Assembly: GCA_025451035.1 (NCBI GenBank)
Contig: JANWLE010000076.1
Location: forward strand, 35,415 to 99,414
Length of the DNA stretch: 64,000 nt
Direction: 5' to 3'
Origin: Solirubrobacteraceae bacterium
GTDB taxonomy: Bacteria; Actinomycetota; Thermoleophilia; Solirubrobacterales; Solirubrobacteraceae
Made by a program: the position numbers and the translations under genes. The notes beneath the pieces were generated by a model. That model did not search any database. It worked only from the letters and a program-made list of their open reading frames with translations, and was not told where the DNA came from. Positions 1-9,652 of the stretch are shown here, one piece after another. Every line of letters starts with the position of its first letter. The stretch's first letter is position 1.

Positions 1-1497
1 CGGTGACTGCTCGGCGTAGACCCGGTCGACGCCGAGCTCGCGGCCGATGCGCTCGGCTACGGAGCGGCGGTCGCCCGAGACCATCGCCACGTGACGGATG
101 CCCTCGCCGCGCAGACGCTCGACGATGCTTTGGGCGTCGGGCCGAAGCTCATCGGCCATCACGATCACGCCGCCGATATGGCCGTCGACGCCGACCAGTA
201 CGTGCGCCTCGCCCGAGCCGCGCCCGCTCAACACCGAGGCGGCCGCGATCTCCCCGGCGGGGATGCCGGCTGTGCGCAGGAACGCCCTGCTGCCGACCGA
301 GACGTGGTGCGAGTCGATGTCTCCCTCGATGCCCTGGCCAGGCTGCTCGCGGATGCCGGTGGGCATGCTCAGCTCGAGTTCGGCGGCGTGCGCGGCATGG
401 GCGAGCGCCTCGCCGAGCACGTGTGCCGAGAGGCGGTCCACGCATGCCGCCAGCCGCAGAAGCTCGTCTGGCTGCATGCCGTTGCAGGAGCGGATTTCCA
501 TGACCTCCGCGGAGCCGACGGTCAGCGTTCCGGTCTTGTCGAACAGCACCGTGCGAGCCTGGCCAAGGGACTCGATCGCCCCGGCGCCCTTGACGATCAC
601 GCCCGCCCGCGCTGCTCTCGAGAGCCCGGAGACCAGCGCGATCGGCGCGGCGAGGATCAGCGGGCAGGGGGTCGCGACGACGACGACCGCCAGCGCCCGG
701 ATCGCGTCGCCGCTCAGGATCCACGCGAGGGCCGCGACGATGAGCGTCGCCGGCAGGAAAAAGCCCGCGTAACGGTCGGCCATGCGCACGAAAGGCGCCC
801 GTTGCGTCTGCGCTTGCTCGACCAGGCGGACCAGTGCGGCGTACGCGCTCTCGAGCGCCGGTCGCTGCGCCCGCACCTCAAACGGCGGGCCCGCGTTCGC
901 GGTGCCGCTCAACACCGGCATGCCCGCCGCGAGCGTGACCGGCAGCGGCTCGCCGCTCAGCGTGCTCGTGTCGATTACCGCCTCGTCGCTCAGCACCACG
1001 CCGTCGACCGGGATCACCTCGCCGCTGCGAACGACGAGCACATCGCCGGGGTCAACGAGCTCCACCGGAATCTCTTGCAGTCGATCGCCGCGGCGTCGCT
1101 GCGCCACCTTCGGTGCGCGCTGGACGAGCGCCGTGAGCTCGCGGCGAGCCCTAATCGAGGCGATCTCCTCGAGTGTCGAGCCGCCACTGAACATGATCCC
1201 GACGATCAGCCCCGCTAGCTCTTCGCCGAGCGCGAGCGCCCCCACCATTGCCACCAGGGCGATCGTGTCGACCCCCATGTGGCGTTCCACCAGAATCGTG
1301 TGGCCGACCTCGAAGGTGAGCTCGGCGGCGAGCATGCCGACCGCCGCCCGCCAGATGTCGTTGCCCGTCGCGCCGCCGCCGGCTAGATGCGCGACCCCAC
1401 CGGCGAGGAGCGAGCTGAGCGCGATGCTCGCCATGATCTGTGCGCGCCGGCGCAGCAAGCCGCCCAAGCGTCCACGCACACCCGTCTGCTCAGCCAT
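1..1497 (-). CDS. Heavy-metal translocating P-type ATPase (P1B), C-terminus truncated by window edge
   Basis: Own reverse translation: MAEQTGVRGRLGGLLRRR...VIDTSTLSGEPLPV...VVVVATPCPLILAAPIAL...VLFDKTGTLTVG...; TPCP transmembrane motif plus DKTGTLT. Frame stays open to base 1, so it is missing from the ORF track. Confidence 0.9.
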   Translation of the reverse strand, partial: MAEQTGVRGRLGGLLRRRAQIMASIALSSLLAGGVAHLAGGGATGNDIWRAAVGMLAAELTFEVGHTILVERHMGVDTIALVAMVGALALGEELAGLIVGIMFSGGSTLEEIASIRARRELTALVQRAPKVAQRRRGDRLQEIPVELVDPGDVLVVRSGEVIPVDGVVLSDEAVIDTSTLSGEPLPVTLAAGMPVLSGTANAGPPFEVRAQRPALESAYAALVRLVEQAQTQRAPFVRMADRYAGFFLPATLIVAALAWILSGDAIRALAVVVVATPCPLILAAPIALVSGLSRAARAGVIVKGAGAIESLGQARTVLFDKTGTLTVGSAEVMEIRSCNGMQPDELLRLAACVDRLSAHVLGEALAHAAHAAELELSMPTGIREQPGQGIEGDIDSHHVSVGSRAFLRTAGIPAGEIAAASVLSGRGSGEAHVLVGVDGHIGGVIVMADELRPDAQSIVERLRGEGIRHVAMVSGDRRSVAERIGRELGVDRVYAEQSP

Positions 1498-1532
1498 CGT
1501 CCTTGGCTTAGCCGCGGCGCCTGGAGCGGCTC

Positions 1533-3917
1533 TCATGGGGGACCGTCCGTGCTCTGTGAGACCCGCACCGTGAAGCCGCACAGCGCGAGTGCCCCGATCG
1601 ATGCGGCGCTTGCCAGCAGAGCGGTTGCGATCGTGCCGAGGTCAAGCGCTGTCAGCTCAAAGAAGCGGCGCGTAGCGGGGGTGAGCAGGGCCGCCACGTA
1701 GGCGCCCGCGAGCACGGCGCACATGCCCGCGACGAGCGTCGAGCGCCGCCAGGAGCCTTCAGCCTCGAGCGCGATGACCAGATAGAACCCACACGCCACG
1801 AGGGTGGTCACGGCGACCGTGCGCGCGTAGGGGACGCTCAGGTCGAGGTCGTGCAGCGCGAACAGGTAGCCGGCGATGACGCCGGTGCCGAGTACCACTC
1901 CAGCCGGAACCGCAAAGCGCGCGACGCTGCGCACGAAGCGCTCCGGGCGCCAGCGCCCGCTGCTGGGGGCGAGCGCGAGGAAGAACGTGGGGATCCCGAT
2001 CGTGAGGCTCGCCGCCAGCGTCAGATGCCGGGGCAGCAGCGGGTAGGCGTCGGAGCTGGTGCCGATCGTGATGATCAGAAATGCGGCGAACGCCGACTTG
2101 GTGACATACAGCTTGGTCACCCGCTGCAGGTTTCGCAACGCGCGGCGGCCTTCACCGATCAGCGTGGGAACGCTGTCGAAGTCGCCCGAGACGAGGACGA
2201 GGTCAGCGACGCTGCGGGCCATCTGCGTGCCGCTGCCCTGCGCGATGGCCAGGCGCGAGCTCTTCAGCGCCGGCACGTCGTTCACGCCGTCGCCGACCAT
2301 CGCGACGTAGCGGCCGGCGGCTTGCAGCGCCTCGACGAAGGCGCGCTTGCCCTCCGGCGAGATGCGCCCGACGATGGTCGCGCGCGTGGCGAAGTCCACG
2401 AGCTCGCTTCCCGGCGCGGGCATCGACGTTCCGTCATTGACCGACTGCAGGGGAATGCCGACGTCCCTGGCGATCGCGGCCACGGTCTCGGGCGCGTCCC
2501 CCGAGAGGACCTTCAGCTCGACGCCTTCGCGCCGCAAGAACGCGATCGTCTCGACGATACCCGGGCGCAGCTCCTCCGCGAGGACGACGAGCCCGAGCGT
2601 CGCGAGTCCCGGCGGCGGCATCTCGCCGGGCCGCTCGGGCACCGGCTCAGCCCCCACGGCGAGCGCCAGCACCCGCCGCCCTTGACGCTGGCGCTCGGCA
2701 GCCACGTCCTGCAGCGAGTCGAGCGAGAAGCGTTCGGGAGCGCCGAGGAAAACGGTCTCCGCGGACAGGCCGACCGCGCTCCAACGCCGCGCGCTGGAGA
2801 ACGGGATCTCCCCGAGCGCCGGTCTCCCCTGCGCGGGGAAGGCGCGTGCGATCGCGGCCAGCGCGGCGTTCTGCGCGGAGGCGCTCGCGGCGAGAGCTCC
2901 CAAGAGCTCCTGCAGGCGCTCCTTGCTAACGCCGGGCGCGGTCAGGACCTCGATGACGCGCGAGGCGGACTCGGTCAGGGTGCCCGTCTTATCGACGCAC
3001 AGCGTGTCCACGGATGCCAGCGACTCGATTGCGTTCAGCTGCTGGGCGAGGACCCCTCGCCTTGCCATGCGCATCGCCGCCACCGCATAGGTCAGGCTGA
3101 CCAGCACGACCAGGCCCTCCGGGATGAGGCTCACGACACCGGCGGCGGAGGTCGCAACGGCGGTGTGCAGCGGCGCGTGACGGTGATACAGCGAGTAGCC
3201 GAGCAGCGCTCCGAGCACGACCACGAGCGCCACCAGCGCATACAGCAGGCGGTTGATCGCCCGCTCGAGCGGCGAGCGGGGGTGGCGGAACGAGCGGGCC
3301 TGGCCGGTCAAGCGCGCGGCGAAGCTGTCCCGCCCGACCGCGGTCACCTCGTAGGCGCCGGTCCCCTCGACGACGAACGAGCCGGAGCGGATCTCCTCGC
3401 CGACGGTGCGCGCCTGAGGCTCGGACTCGCCGCTGAGGATCGACTCGTCCAGCCGCAGTTCGCTGCAGGCGACCAGGTGCCCGTCCGCGAGCACCTGGTT
3501 GCCCGGCTCTAGCCGCACGAGATCCCCCGGCACGATCTCCCCCACCGGCAGCGGCCTGGGCGCTCCGCCGCGCACGACCGTGGCGTTGGGGCTGATGAGC
3601 AGCGAGATCCTGTCCAGGGCGCGCTTGGCGCGGACCTCCTGGGTGATCCCGATGCCTGAGTTCGCGACGATGATCCCCAAGAACAGCGCGTCGCGCCAGT
3701 CACCGAACGCCAACGTGACCGCGCCGAAGCCGGCGAGGATTGCGTTAAAGACAGTCAGCACGTTCGCGCGGACGATGCTCGTGTAGGAGCGGCTCGGGTG
3801 CTCGCGCGGCGTTTGCGCACGCTGCGCCAGGCGCTCGGCCGCCTGGCGCTCGCTGAGGCCGCCGGACGCCGAGGGGCGGGGCGAGCCGGCCTGCTCTGGC
3901 GCCTGTCCGAGCTGCAC
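1533..3917 (-). CDS. Cation-translocating P-type ATPase (CtpE-like, no CPx motif)
   Basis: 794 aa with LDESILSGES, SLIPEGLVVLVSLTYAVAAMRMARRGVLAQ, CVDKTGTLTE, MVGDGVNDVPALK motifs. Confidence 0.88.
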   Translation of the reverse strand: MQLGQAPEQAGSPRPSASGGLSERQAAERLAQRAQTPREHPSRSYTSIVRANVLTVFNAILAGFGAVTLAFGDWRDALFLGIIVANSGIGITQEVRAKRALDRISLLISPNATVVRGGAPRPLPVGEIVPGDLVRLEPGNQVLADGHLVACSELRLDESILSGESEPQARTVGEEIRSGSFVVEGTGAYEVTAVGRDSFAARLTGQARSFRHPRSPLERAINRLLYALVALVVVLGALLGYSLYHRHAPLHTAVATSAAGVVSLIPEGLVVLVSLTYAVAAMRMARRGVLAQQLNAIESLASVDTLCVDKTGTLTESASRVIEVLTAPGVSKERLQELLGALAASASAQNAALAAIARAFPAQGRPALGEIPFSSARRWSAVGLSAETVFLGAPERFSLDSLQDVAAERQRQGRRVLALAVGAEPVPERPGEMPPPGLATLGLVVLAEELRPGIVETIAFLRREGVELKVLSGDAPETVAAIARDVGIPLQSVNDGTSMPAPGSELVDFATRATIVGRISPEGKRAFVEALQAAGRYVAMVGDGVNDVPALKSSRLAIAQGSGTQMARSVADLVLVSGDFDSVPTLIGEGRRALRNLQRVTKLYVTKSAFAAFLIITIGTSSDAYPLLPRHLTLAASLTIGIPTFFLALAPSSGRWRPERFVRSVARFAVPAGVVLGTGVIAGYLFALHDLDLSVPYARTVAVTTLVACGFYLVIALEAEGSWRRSTLVAGMCAVLAGAYVAALLTPATRRFFELTALDLGTIATALLASAASIGALALCGFTVRVSQSTDGPP

Positions 3918-4072
3918 GCCCGTCCCTCGCTCTAGGCGCCCGGCGATGCGGGAGCGCAGCCTGCCGTGATCGTCCGCTTGGCCATCAGCTTGAGGCTAGA
4001 GGGCGACAGCCGCGCGGCCATCCGCGCACCGCCGCTGGCCGCTACGTGCTTTCCCGCAGGCCCTGGCCCCCG

Positions 4073-6385
4073 TTAGGAGAGCATCTTCTTCAGCAGCATG
4101 CCGGCGCCCGTCTTTGAGAGCGGCTCGTTCAGGTTGCCGCACTTGGGCGACTGCACGCACGACGGGCAGCCGCCGCTGCAGGGGCAGCCCGTGATCAGGC
4201 GCAGGGCGTCGGTGCACAGCTCTTGGAAGCGGCTGAAGGCGATGCGCGTGATACCCACGCCGCCGGGGTGCCCGTCGTAGATGAAGATCGTCGGTCCGCC
4301 GGTCTGTGGGTGGACGCTCGTCGACAGACCACCGATGTCCCAGCGGTCGCACATCGCGATCAGCGGGAGCACCGCTATCTGCGCGTGCTCGGTGGCGTGC
4401 AGCGACCCGAGCAGCACGTCCATCGGCAGCATCGCGGTGAGCCAGTCGGTGCTCATCTCAAACCACAGCGCCTGTGTGGAGAAGCTGGTTGGTGGCAGAT
4501 CGAGCGAGACTATGTCCAGCTGCTTGTTGTCAGCCGCGGACCGTCGCTGGTAGGCCAACACAGTGTCGGTCACGTTCACGCGCCCGAAGGACAGCGTCAC
4601 GCCCAGCAGCTTGCGCTGGTCCAGCAGCTGCTCGATCATCGTCTCGGTCTCTCGCTTGGGCTGGGTGTACCAGTCGCCGTCGAACTCGCACACCAGCGCT
4701 CGCTGGTGCTCTATGTCCAGTTCGCGCACCTCGTAGGAGCGCCCCAGGTGTAGGTAGATCGCGCCCGGGTGCACGGTCGAGTAGGCGCGCTCGGCCTCGG
4801 CGGTGCCCAGCAGCTCGCCCGAGCGTGCGTCGAGGATCGCGAAGCTGTCAGGCGATGCGGAGCGAAGGGACACGCGCGTGGCGGGGTAGTCGCCCGGGTT
4901 ACGCGGGACGAAGCTCTCGGGGCTGCCGGCGCCGAACCTGCCGGCGCTGGAGCTGCTCCGCCGGCGCAGGCGCCCTTCGCCGACCAGCTGCTCCGCGTAC
5001 GCTTCCCAGCGCGGACCGAGAAACTCGGTGTCCTCCGACGAGAGCGGTCCCTCGTGCGCGGCGCACAGCATGTGCGAGCTGTGGATGTCCTGGCTTTCGT
5101 GATCGAGGATCGCCGACTCGACCGCTCGTTGCAGAAAGTCGTCGGGGTGGCGGCAGAAGAACTGGTCCAGCGCGTCGTCACCCGCCACATACATCGCCAG
5201 CCCCTGGCCGCGCCTGCCCGCCCTGCCCCACATCTGGCGCAGCGAGGCGACAGTCCCAGGGAAGCTGACCACGATCGCGACATCCAGCTCGCCGATGTCG
5301 ATGCCCAGCTCCAACGCGTCGGTCGCGATGACCGCGCGCAGCTCCCCGCGCGTGAGGCGGCGCTCGAGCTCGCGACGCTGCTGGGGCGTGTAGCCGCCCC
5401 GGTAGGGGACGACTAGGCCGGCCAGCTCGCGGTCTGTCTCCGCCAGGTCGGCGGTGACCCACTGGCTGAGCAGCTCCACGCCCTTGCGCGACTTGATGAA
5501 GCAGATCGTGCGTGCGCCGTCGCGCACCAGTCGGGAGAGTAGTTCCGCCGCCTCCGAGAGCGCCGGGCGGCGGGTGCCGAGCCGCTCGTCGGTCAACGGC
5601 GGATTCCAGATCGCGATCTGGCGGGCGGGGGTGGGCGAGCCGTCCTCGTCGATCAGCCTCACGTTGTCCAGCCCGGTCAGGCGCTCGGCCAGCTCGATCG
5701 GGTTGGCGATCGTCGCCGAAGTCAGCAGAAAGCGTGGTTCGGTGCCGTACGCCGCCGCGATCCGCCGCAGTCGCCGCAGCACGTTTGCGACATGCGAGCC
5801 GAACACCCCGCGATAGACGTGCGCCTCGTCGATGACAACGATCGCCAGGTTGGCGAAGAGCTCGGCCCACGCGGGATGATTGGGCAGGATCCCGACGTGC
5901 AGCATGTCGGGGTTGGTCAGCACTATGTTGGCGCGCTTGCGTATCTGCGCGCGCGACTCCCGCGGCGTATCGCCGTCATAGATGGCGGGGCGCACCTGCC
6001 TTGGCAGCCCGAAGCCCGCCAGTGCGCGCGCCTGGTCTTGCGCCAACGCCTTCGTCGGGTACATGTAGATAGCGCGGGCGCGTGGGTCGCGGCAAAACGT
6101 GTCGATGGTCGGCAGGTTGAAGCACATCGACTTGCCGGACGCGGTCCCTGTCGTCACGATCGTAGGGCCTTCCCAGGCTGAGTAGACCGCCTTGGCCTGA
6201 TGCGAGTAGAGCTTGGTGATGCCGATGCGCTCAAGCGCCGCGAGGACTTCGGGGTGAAGCTCCGCCGGAGGGTCAACCTTCCTGGCTTTCCCCGGCGCTT
6301 CCCGCGTCTCGCGCACAAGGCGCGAGTCCTGCCGGCCGGTCTCCAGCAGGTCGCTCCAGGGTAGCTGCGAGGCGGTCTTCGTCAT
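4073..6385 (-). CDS. DEAD/DEAH-box helicase with DUF1998 C-terminal Cys cluster (YprA/MrfA-like)
   Basis: TGTASGKSMCFNLP (Walker A), VVIDEAHVYRG (DEAH), SATIANP, GRAGRRGQG; C-terminal ITGCPCSGGCPSCVQSPKCGN. Start set at internal ATG 6385 (MTKTASQLPW), avoiding overlap with the divergent HAD gene. Confidence 0.87.
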   Translation of the reverse strand: MTKTASQLPWSDLLETGRQDSRLVRETREAPGKARKVDPPAELHPEVLAALERIGITKLYSHQAKAVYSAWEGPTIVTTGTASGKSMCFNLPTIDTFCRDPRARAIYMYPTKALAQDQARALAGFGLPRQVRPAIYDGDTPRESRAQIRKRANIVLTNPDMLHVGILPNHPAWAELFANLAIVVIDEAHVYRGVFGSHVANVLRRLRRIAAAYGTEPRFLLTSATIANPIELAERLTGLDNVRLIDEDGSPTPARQIAIWNPPLTDERLGTRRPALSEAAELLSRLVRDGARTICFIKSRKGVELLSQWVTADLAETDRELAGLVVPYRGGYTPQQRRELERRLTRGELRAVIATDALELGIDIGELDVAIVVSFPGTVASLRQMWGRAGRRGQGLAMYVAGDDALDQFFCRHPDDFLQRAVESAILDHESQDIHSSHMLCAAHEGPLSSEDTEFLGPRWEAYAEQLVGEGRLRRRSSSSAGRFGAGSPESFVPRNPGDYPATRVSLRSASPDSFAILDARSGELLGTAEAERAYSTVHPGAIYLHLGRSYEVRELDIEHQRALVCEFDGDWYTQPKRETETMIEQLLDQRKLLGVTLSFGRVNVTDTVLAYQRRSAADNKQLDIVSLDLPPTSFSTQALWFEMSTDWLTAMLPMDVLLGSLHATEHAQIAVLPLIAMCDRWDIGGLSTSVHPQTGGPTIFIYDGHPGGVGITRIAFSRFQELCTDALRLITGCPCSGGCPSCVQSPKCGNLNEPLSKTGAGMLLKKMLS

Positions 6386-6405
6386 GGCTTGCGATAGTAG
6401 AGCGG

Positions 6406-7236
6406 ATGGGTTCCCGCACACTGCGCAGTCTGTTTCTCGACCTCGACGGCACGCTGCTGGGGCGAGGCGGATCGCTGCTGCACGATGGCGAGGGGAACAT
6501 CTCGATCGACGGGGTCAGGGCGGTCCAGGCGTGCCTGAGGGCTGGGGTAGAGGTTGTGTTGATGTCCGGGCGTCGTCGTGCCCAGGTCGCCGAGGACGCT
6601 CGCCTGCTGGGGCAGAGCTCCTACATCTTCGAGGCCGGGTCCTGCATGGTGATCGCAGGCGAGGAGCACTGGCTGACCGGTCAGATGCGCCCCGGCGAGA
6701 GGACCATCGCCGAGCAGATACGGCAATCGGGTGCCCCGACGCTGCTGCTGGAGCGCTACCGCGGCAGGCTTGAGTATCACGACCCGTGGCATACCGAGCG
6801 TGAGGTGTCCCACCTCTTTCGCGGCCTGCTCGACACGAGCGAGGCCAACGGCGTGCTGACGCAGAACGGTCACGGGGATCTGCGACTGCTGGACAACGGC
6901 CTGGTCTCAAGACGCTCTGAGGCGCTCGCCGCCCTGCCGCAGGTGCGGGGCTACCATCTCGTGCCCGCGAGCGTCTCGAAGGCCGGGGCGGTCGCCTACC
7001 ACATGCGTGCGAGCGGCTGTGAGCGGGAGCAGAGCTTCGCGATCGGAGACTCGGTTGAGGATCTCGCGTGTGCCGCCGAGGTGGGGACTTTCTGGCTGGT
7101 CGCAAACGCTGTGCGACGCGATCCGGCACTCAGCGGGCTGTGCGCTCGTTACCCAAACGTGCGCGTGACCGACTCTGCCCACGGCGCGGGGGTCTATGAG
7201 GCGGTGCTGAAGAGCCTGATGAGCGAAAACGGCTAG
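6406..7236 (+). CDS. HAD-superfamily hydrolase (Cof/SPP-like)
   Basis: LFLDLDGTLLG motif near N-terminus; C-terminal FAIGDSVEDLACAAEVGTFWLV. Confidence 0.8.
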   Translation: MGSRTLRSLFLDLDGTLLGRGGSLLHDGEGNISIDGVRAVQACLRAGVEVVLMSGRRRAQVAEDARLLGQSSYIFEAGSCMVIAGEEHWLTGQMRPGERTIAEQIRQSGAPTLLLERYRGRLEYHDPWHTEREVSHLFRGLLDTSEANGVLTQNGHGDLRLLDNGLVSRRSEALAALPQVRGYHLVPASVSKAGAVAYHMRASGCEREQSFAIGDSVEDLACAAEVGTFWLVANAVRRDPALSGLCARYPNVRVTDSAHGAGVYEAVLKSLMSENG

Positions 7237-7243
7237 CGTCGCG

Positions 7244-8377
7244 TCACCGCCCGGCACGGCGCTCGGCCGAGGAGAAGGCTCGCCACAAGCGCCGCCACAA
7301 GCCGGGCTGAGGCCGGCGCCAGCGTCCGGGCGCCGGCGAGACGGCGCGCACCAACGCGACCCAGTCGGCGAGCGGCAGCTCGCCGGAGATCAAGCGCCCG
7401 AGCGCGCTCGTCACCGGTGCTTCCACGCCGGCGCGCTCGAGCGTGCTAGCCAGCAGCGGCACCGACTGCAGCGACTCCACGGCCTGACCAATGCGGGCTG
7501 GGATCTCATGGCCGGCAACGCCCGCCGCGAGCAGCTCCCCCGCGCGGCGGTTGCGGCTTTCCGGCGCCAGCGCGGTCGCCACGAGATCCCCCGCTCCGGC
7601 GAGGCCGATCATCGACTCCGGCTTTGCCCCGAGCCGCTCGGCGTAGCACCAGACCTCCGCGAAGATGTGGCCCGCCGCCGCGCCCGCGGCGTTCAGGCCC
7701 TGTGCTTCTGTCGCGCCAGCCGCCAGCGCGGCGGCGTTCTTGGCCGCACCCGCCAGCTCCACCCCGATCGGGTCTTCCGACTGCTCGCAGACGACGCCCG
7801 CGCGCTTGAAGACCTGCGCCAGCGCACGGGCGAGCTGTGGCTCACGGGAGGCGGCGACGAGCCCCGCGCCGGAGTGCACCATCTCCTGGGCGTGCGCGGG
7901 ACCACCTATGCATGCGACGCGACGGGGACCGAATGCCGCGCTCAACGCGACCGTGGGGGGCACGCCCTCGGGCGGGACGAGTCCCTTGGCCAGCGACACG
8001 ATCGCTGCACGCGAAGCGAGGCCCCCGTCGTGCAGCAGGCGGATCGCCTCGCCGATCCCGCTTGAGGGGATCGCCAGGAACACATAGTCGGCCCGTGCCA
8101 GGCCTGCTCTCACTGGCTCTATGCGCAGCTGGGAGGGCAGCTCCACGCCCGGCAGGTAGACGCTGTTTTCGCGCTCTGAGTCAAGCTTCTGCGCCTGCTC
8201 CGGGGTGCGGGCCTGAAGCGTGGTGCGCAGGCCGCCGCGCGCCAGTAGGACCGCGAGCGCTGTCCCGAACGACCCGGCCCCGATCACAACCGCGCGCTTG
8301 GCGCCCGGTGAGCTCAGTGCCCGCCCGCGCGAGGCGCGTGCCGCCGCTGCGCTTGCCGTTGAGTCAGGTTGGCTCAT
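7244..8377 (-). CDS. gpsA: NAD(P)H-dependent glycerol-3-phosphate dehydrogenase
   Basis: VIGAGSFGTALAVLLARGG Rossmann motif; VELAGAAKNAAALAAGATEAQGLN; GLAGAGDLVATALAPESRNRRAGELLAAG. Confidence 0.92.
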   Translation of the reverse strand: MSQPDSTASAAAARASRGRALSSPGAKRAVVIGAGSFGTALAVLLARGGLRTTLQARTPEQAQKLDSERENSVYLPGVELPSQLRIEPVRAGLARADYVFLAIPSSGIGEAIRLLHDGGLASRAAIVSLAKGLVPPEGVPPTVALSAAFGPRRVACIGGPAHAQEMVHSGAGLVAASREPQLARALAQVFKRAGVVCEQSEDPIGVELAGAAKNAAALAAGATEAQGLNAAGAAAGHIFAEVWCYAERLGAKPESMIGLAGAGDLVATALAPESRNRRAGELLAAGVAGHEIPARIGQAVESLQSVPLLASTLERAGVEAPVTSALGRLISGELPLADWVALVRAVSPAPGRWRRPQPGLWRRLWRAFSSAERRAGR

Positions 8378-8537
8378 CGATCTTCACGCGCGCCGCAGTG
8401 TCGCGAGCCTAGAACGGTCGATGATGCGGAGAGCTCTTGCGGCATTACGGTCTCTGTGTGCGCTGGCTCGTTGTCAAAAGCGGTGGGCGATGCGGGGGTG
8501 ATCGCGCCAGCAGCGGCATAAGCCTCAACCGGTCGCT

Positions 8538-8572
8538 GAGAGAACGTGTACGCCGAGACGTACGGTTCTCTC
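8538..8572. other. Stem-loop GAGAGAACGTGTACG-CCGAGA-CGTACGGTTCTCTC between glycerate kinase and gpsA
   Basis: 13 bp of stem (GAGAGAAC/GTTCTCTC and GTACG/CGTAC) with a small internal loop; no T-tract on either strand. Confidence 0.5.
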
Positions 8573-8644
8573 ACCATACCCGCGTGCCGGCGGATTGGTA
8601 CGCGCATTCGAGCAGCGGCTGGCGCCCTCGAGGGAAGCTCAGGG

Positions 8645-9631
8645 CTAGATCCTCGCCGCGAGCTTCTTGCCGGCGTTCACGAGCGAGCGCTCGGTGCGCG
8701 CCTCGAGGATGAGCTGCAGGTCGAGGATTCGCGCGTCGAAGCGCTCAAGCAGGTTGTGGGCCACGACTGCGTAGGCGGGCACGCCGGCCTGGCGTGCGCG
8801 GGTGGCCGCCTCGAAAGCCACCTTTCCCTCGAGCGTGGTCTGGTCTAGCGCTCCCTCGCCGACGATCACCGCATGGGCGCGGCGCATACGCGCGTCAAAC
8901 TCCAGCACGTCCAGCACATACACCGCCCCCGCCCTCAGGGGCGCGTCGTAGTGCGCCCACAGCCCGCCGGCGAGCCCGCCGGCGGCACCGCCCATCGGCC
9001 TGCCGCGAGGATCCCGCGGCAGGCGTCTGGCTAGGCGCGTCAGGCGAGCCTGCAGGCGCGCCACGGCCGCCGCGTCGGCGCCCTTCTGCGGCGCGTAGCG
9101 GGTAGCGGCCTGCTCGAACGGCGCTTGCACGTCGCACAAAACCTCAAGCTGGGCACCTCGCAGGCCACCGCCGCGCTCGATCGCCTCGATCGCGCCGGTC
9201 CCCCCGTCAGTGCTGGCGCTGCCGCCGGCTGCCAGCAGCACCCGGCGTGCGCCCGCGGCCACCGCGGCGAGCACCAGCTGGCCGGTGCCCTTCGACGAGG
9301 CCGCGACGGCGTCGCGCTCAGAGTCGCGCAGCAGCGCAAGCCCGCTCGCCTGCGCGACCTCCACGACCGCGGTCTCGCCGTCGCCGAGCAACCCGAAGCG
9401 AGCTTTCAGTGGACGGCCCAGCGGGTCGCTCACCTGGACGCTCTCAAGCGTTCCTCCCAGCGCATCAACGAGCACCTGGGTGGTGCCTTCCCCGCCGTCT
9501 GCGAGAGGGCAGAGATCGGCCTGCAGCCGCCCGTCAGTCTGCAGTCCACGGGCGATCGCTCGTGCCACCCGCGACGCGGGCAGACTGCCCTTGAAGGCGT
9601 CGGGCGCAACCAGCACGAGGTTAGAGATCAC
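8645..9631 (-). CDS. Glycerate kinase (GlxK/GarK family)
   Basis: VLVAPDAFKGSLPASRVARAIARGL; PLADGGEGTTQVLV; GGSASTDGGTGA; VIVGEGALDQTTLEGKV. Confidence 0.92.
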   Translation of the reverse strand: MISNLVLVAPDAFKGSLPASRVARAIARGLQTDGRLQADLCPLADGGEGTTQVLVDALGGTLESVQVSDPLGRPLKARFGLLGDGETAVVEVAQASGLALLRDSERDAVAASSKGTGQLVLAAVAAGARRVLLAAGGSASTDGGTGAIEAIERGGGLRGAQLEVLCDVQAPFEQAATRYAPQKGADAAAVARLQARLTRLARRLPRDPRGRPMGGAAGGLAGGLWAHYDAPLRAGAVYVLDVLEFDARMRRAHAVIVGEGALDQTTLEGKVAFEAATRARQAGVPAYAVVAHNLLERFDARILDLQLILEARTERSLVNAGKKLAARI

Positions 9632-9652
9632 AGTCAGTCATCCTTCCAGAGG

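Noticed and set aside
1851-3512. 553-aa plus-strand ORF opposite the P-type ATPase
   Set aside because: Antisense spurious ORF; the minus strand has DKTGTLT and all P-type ATPase motifs.
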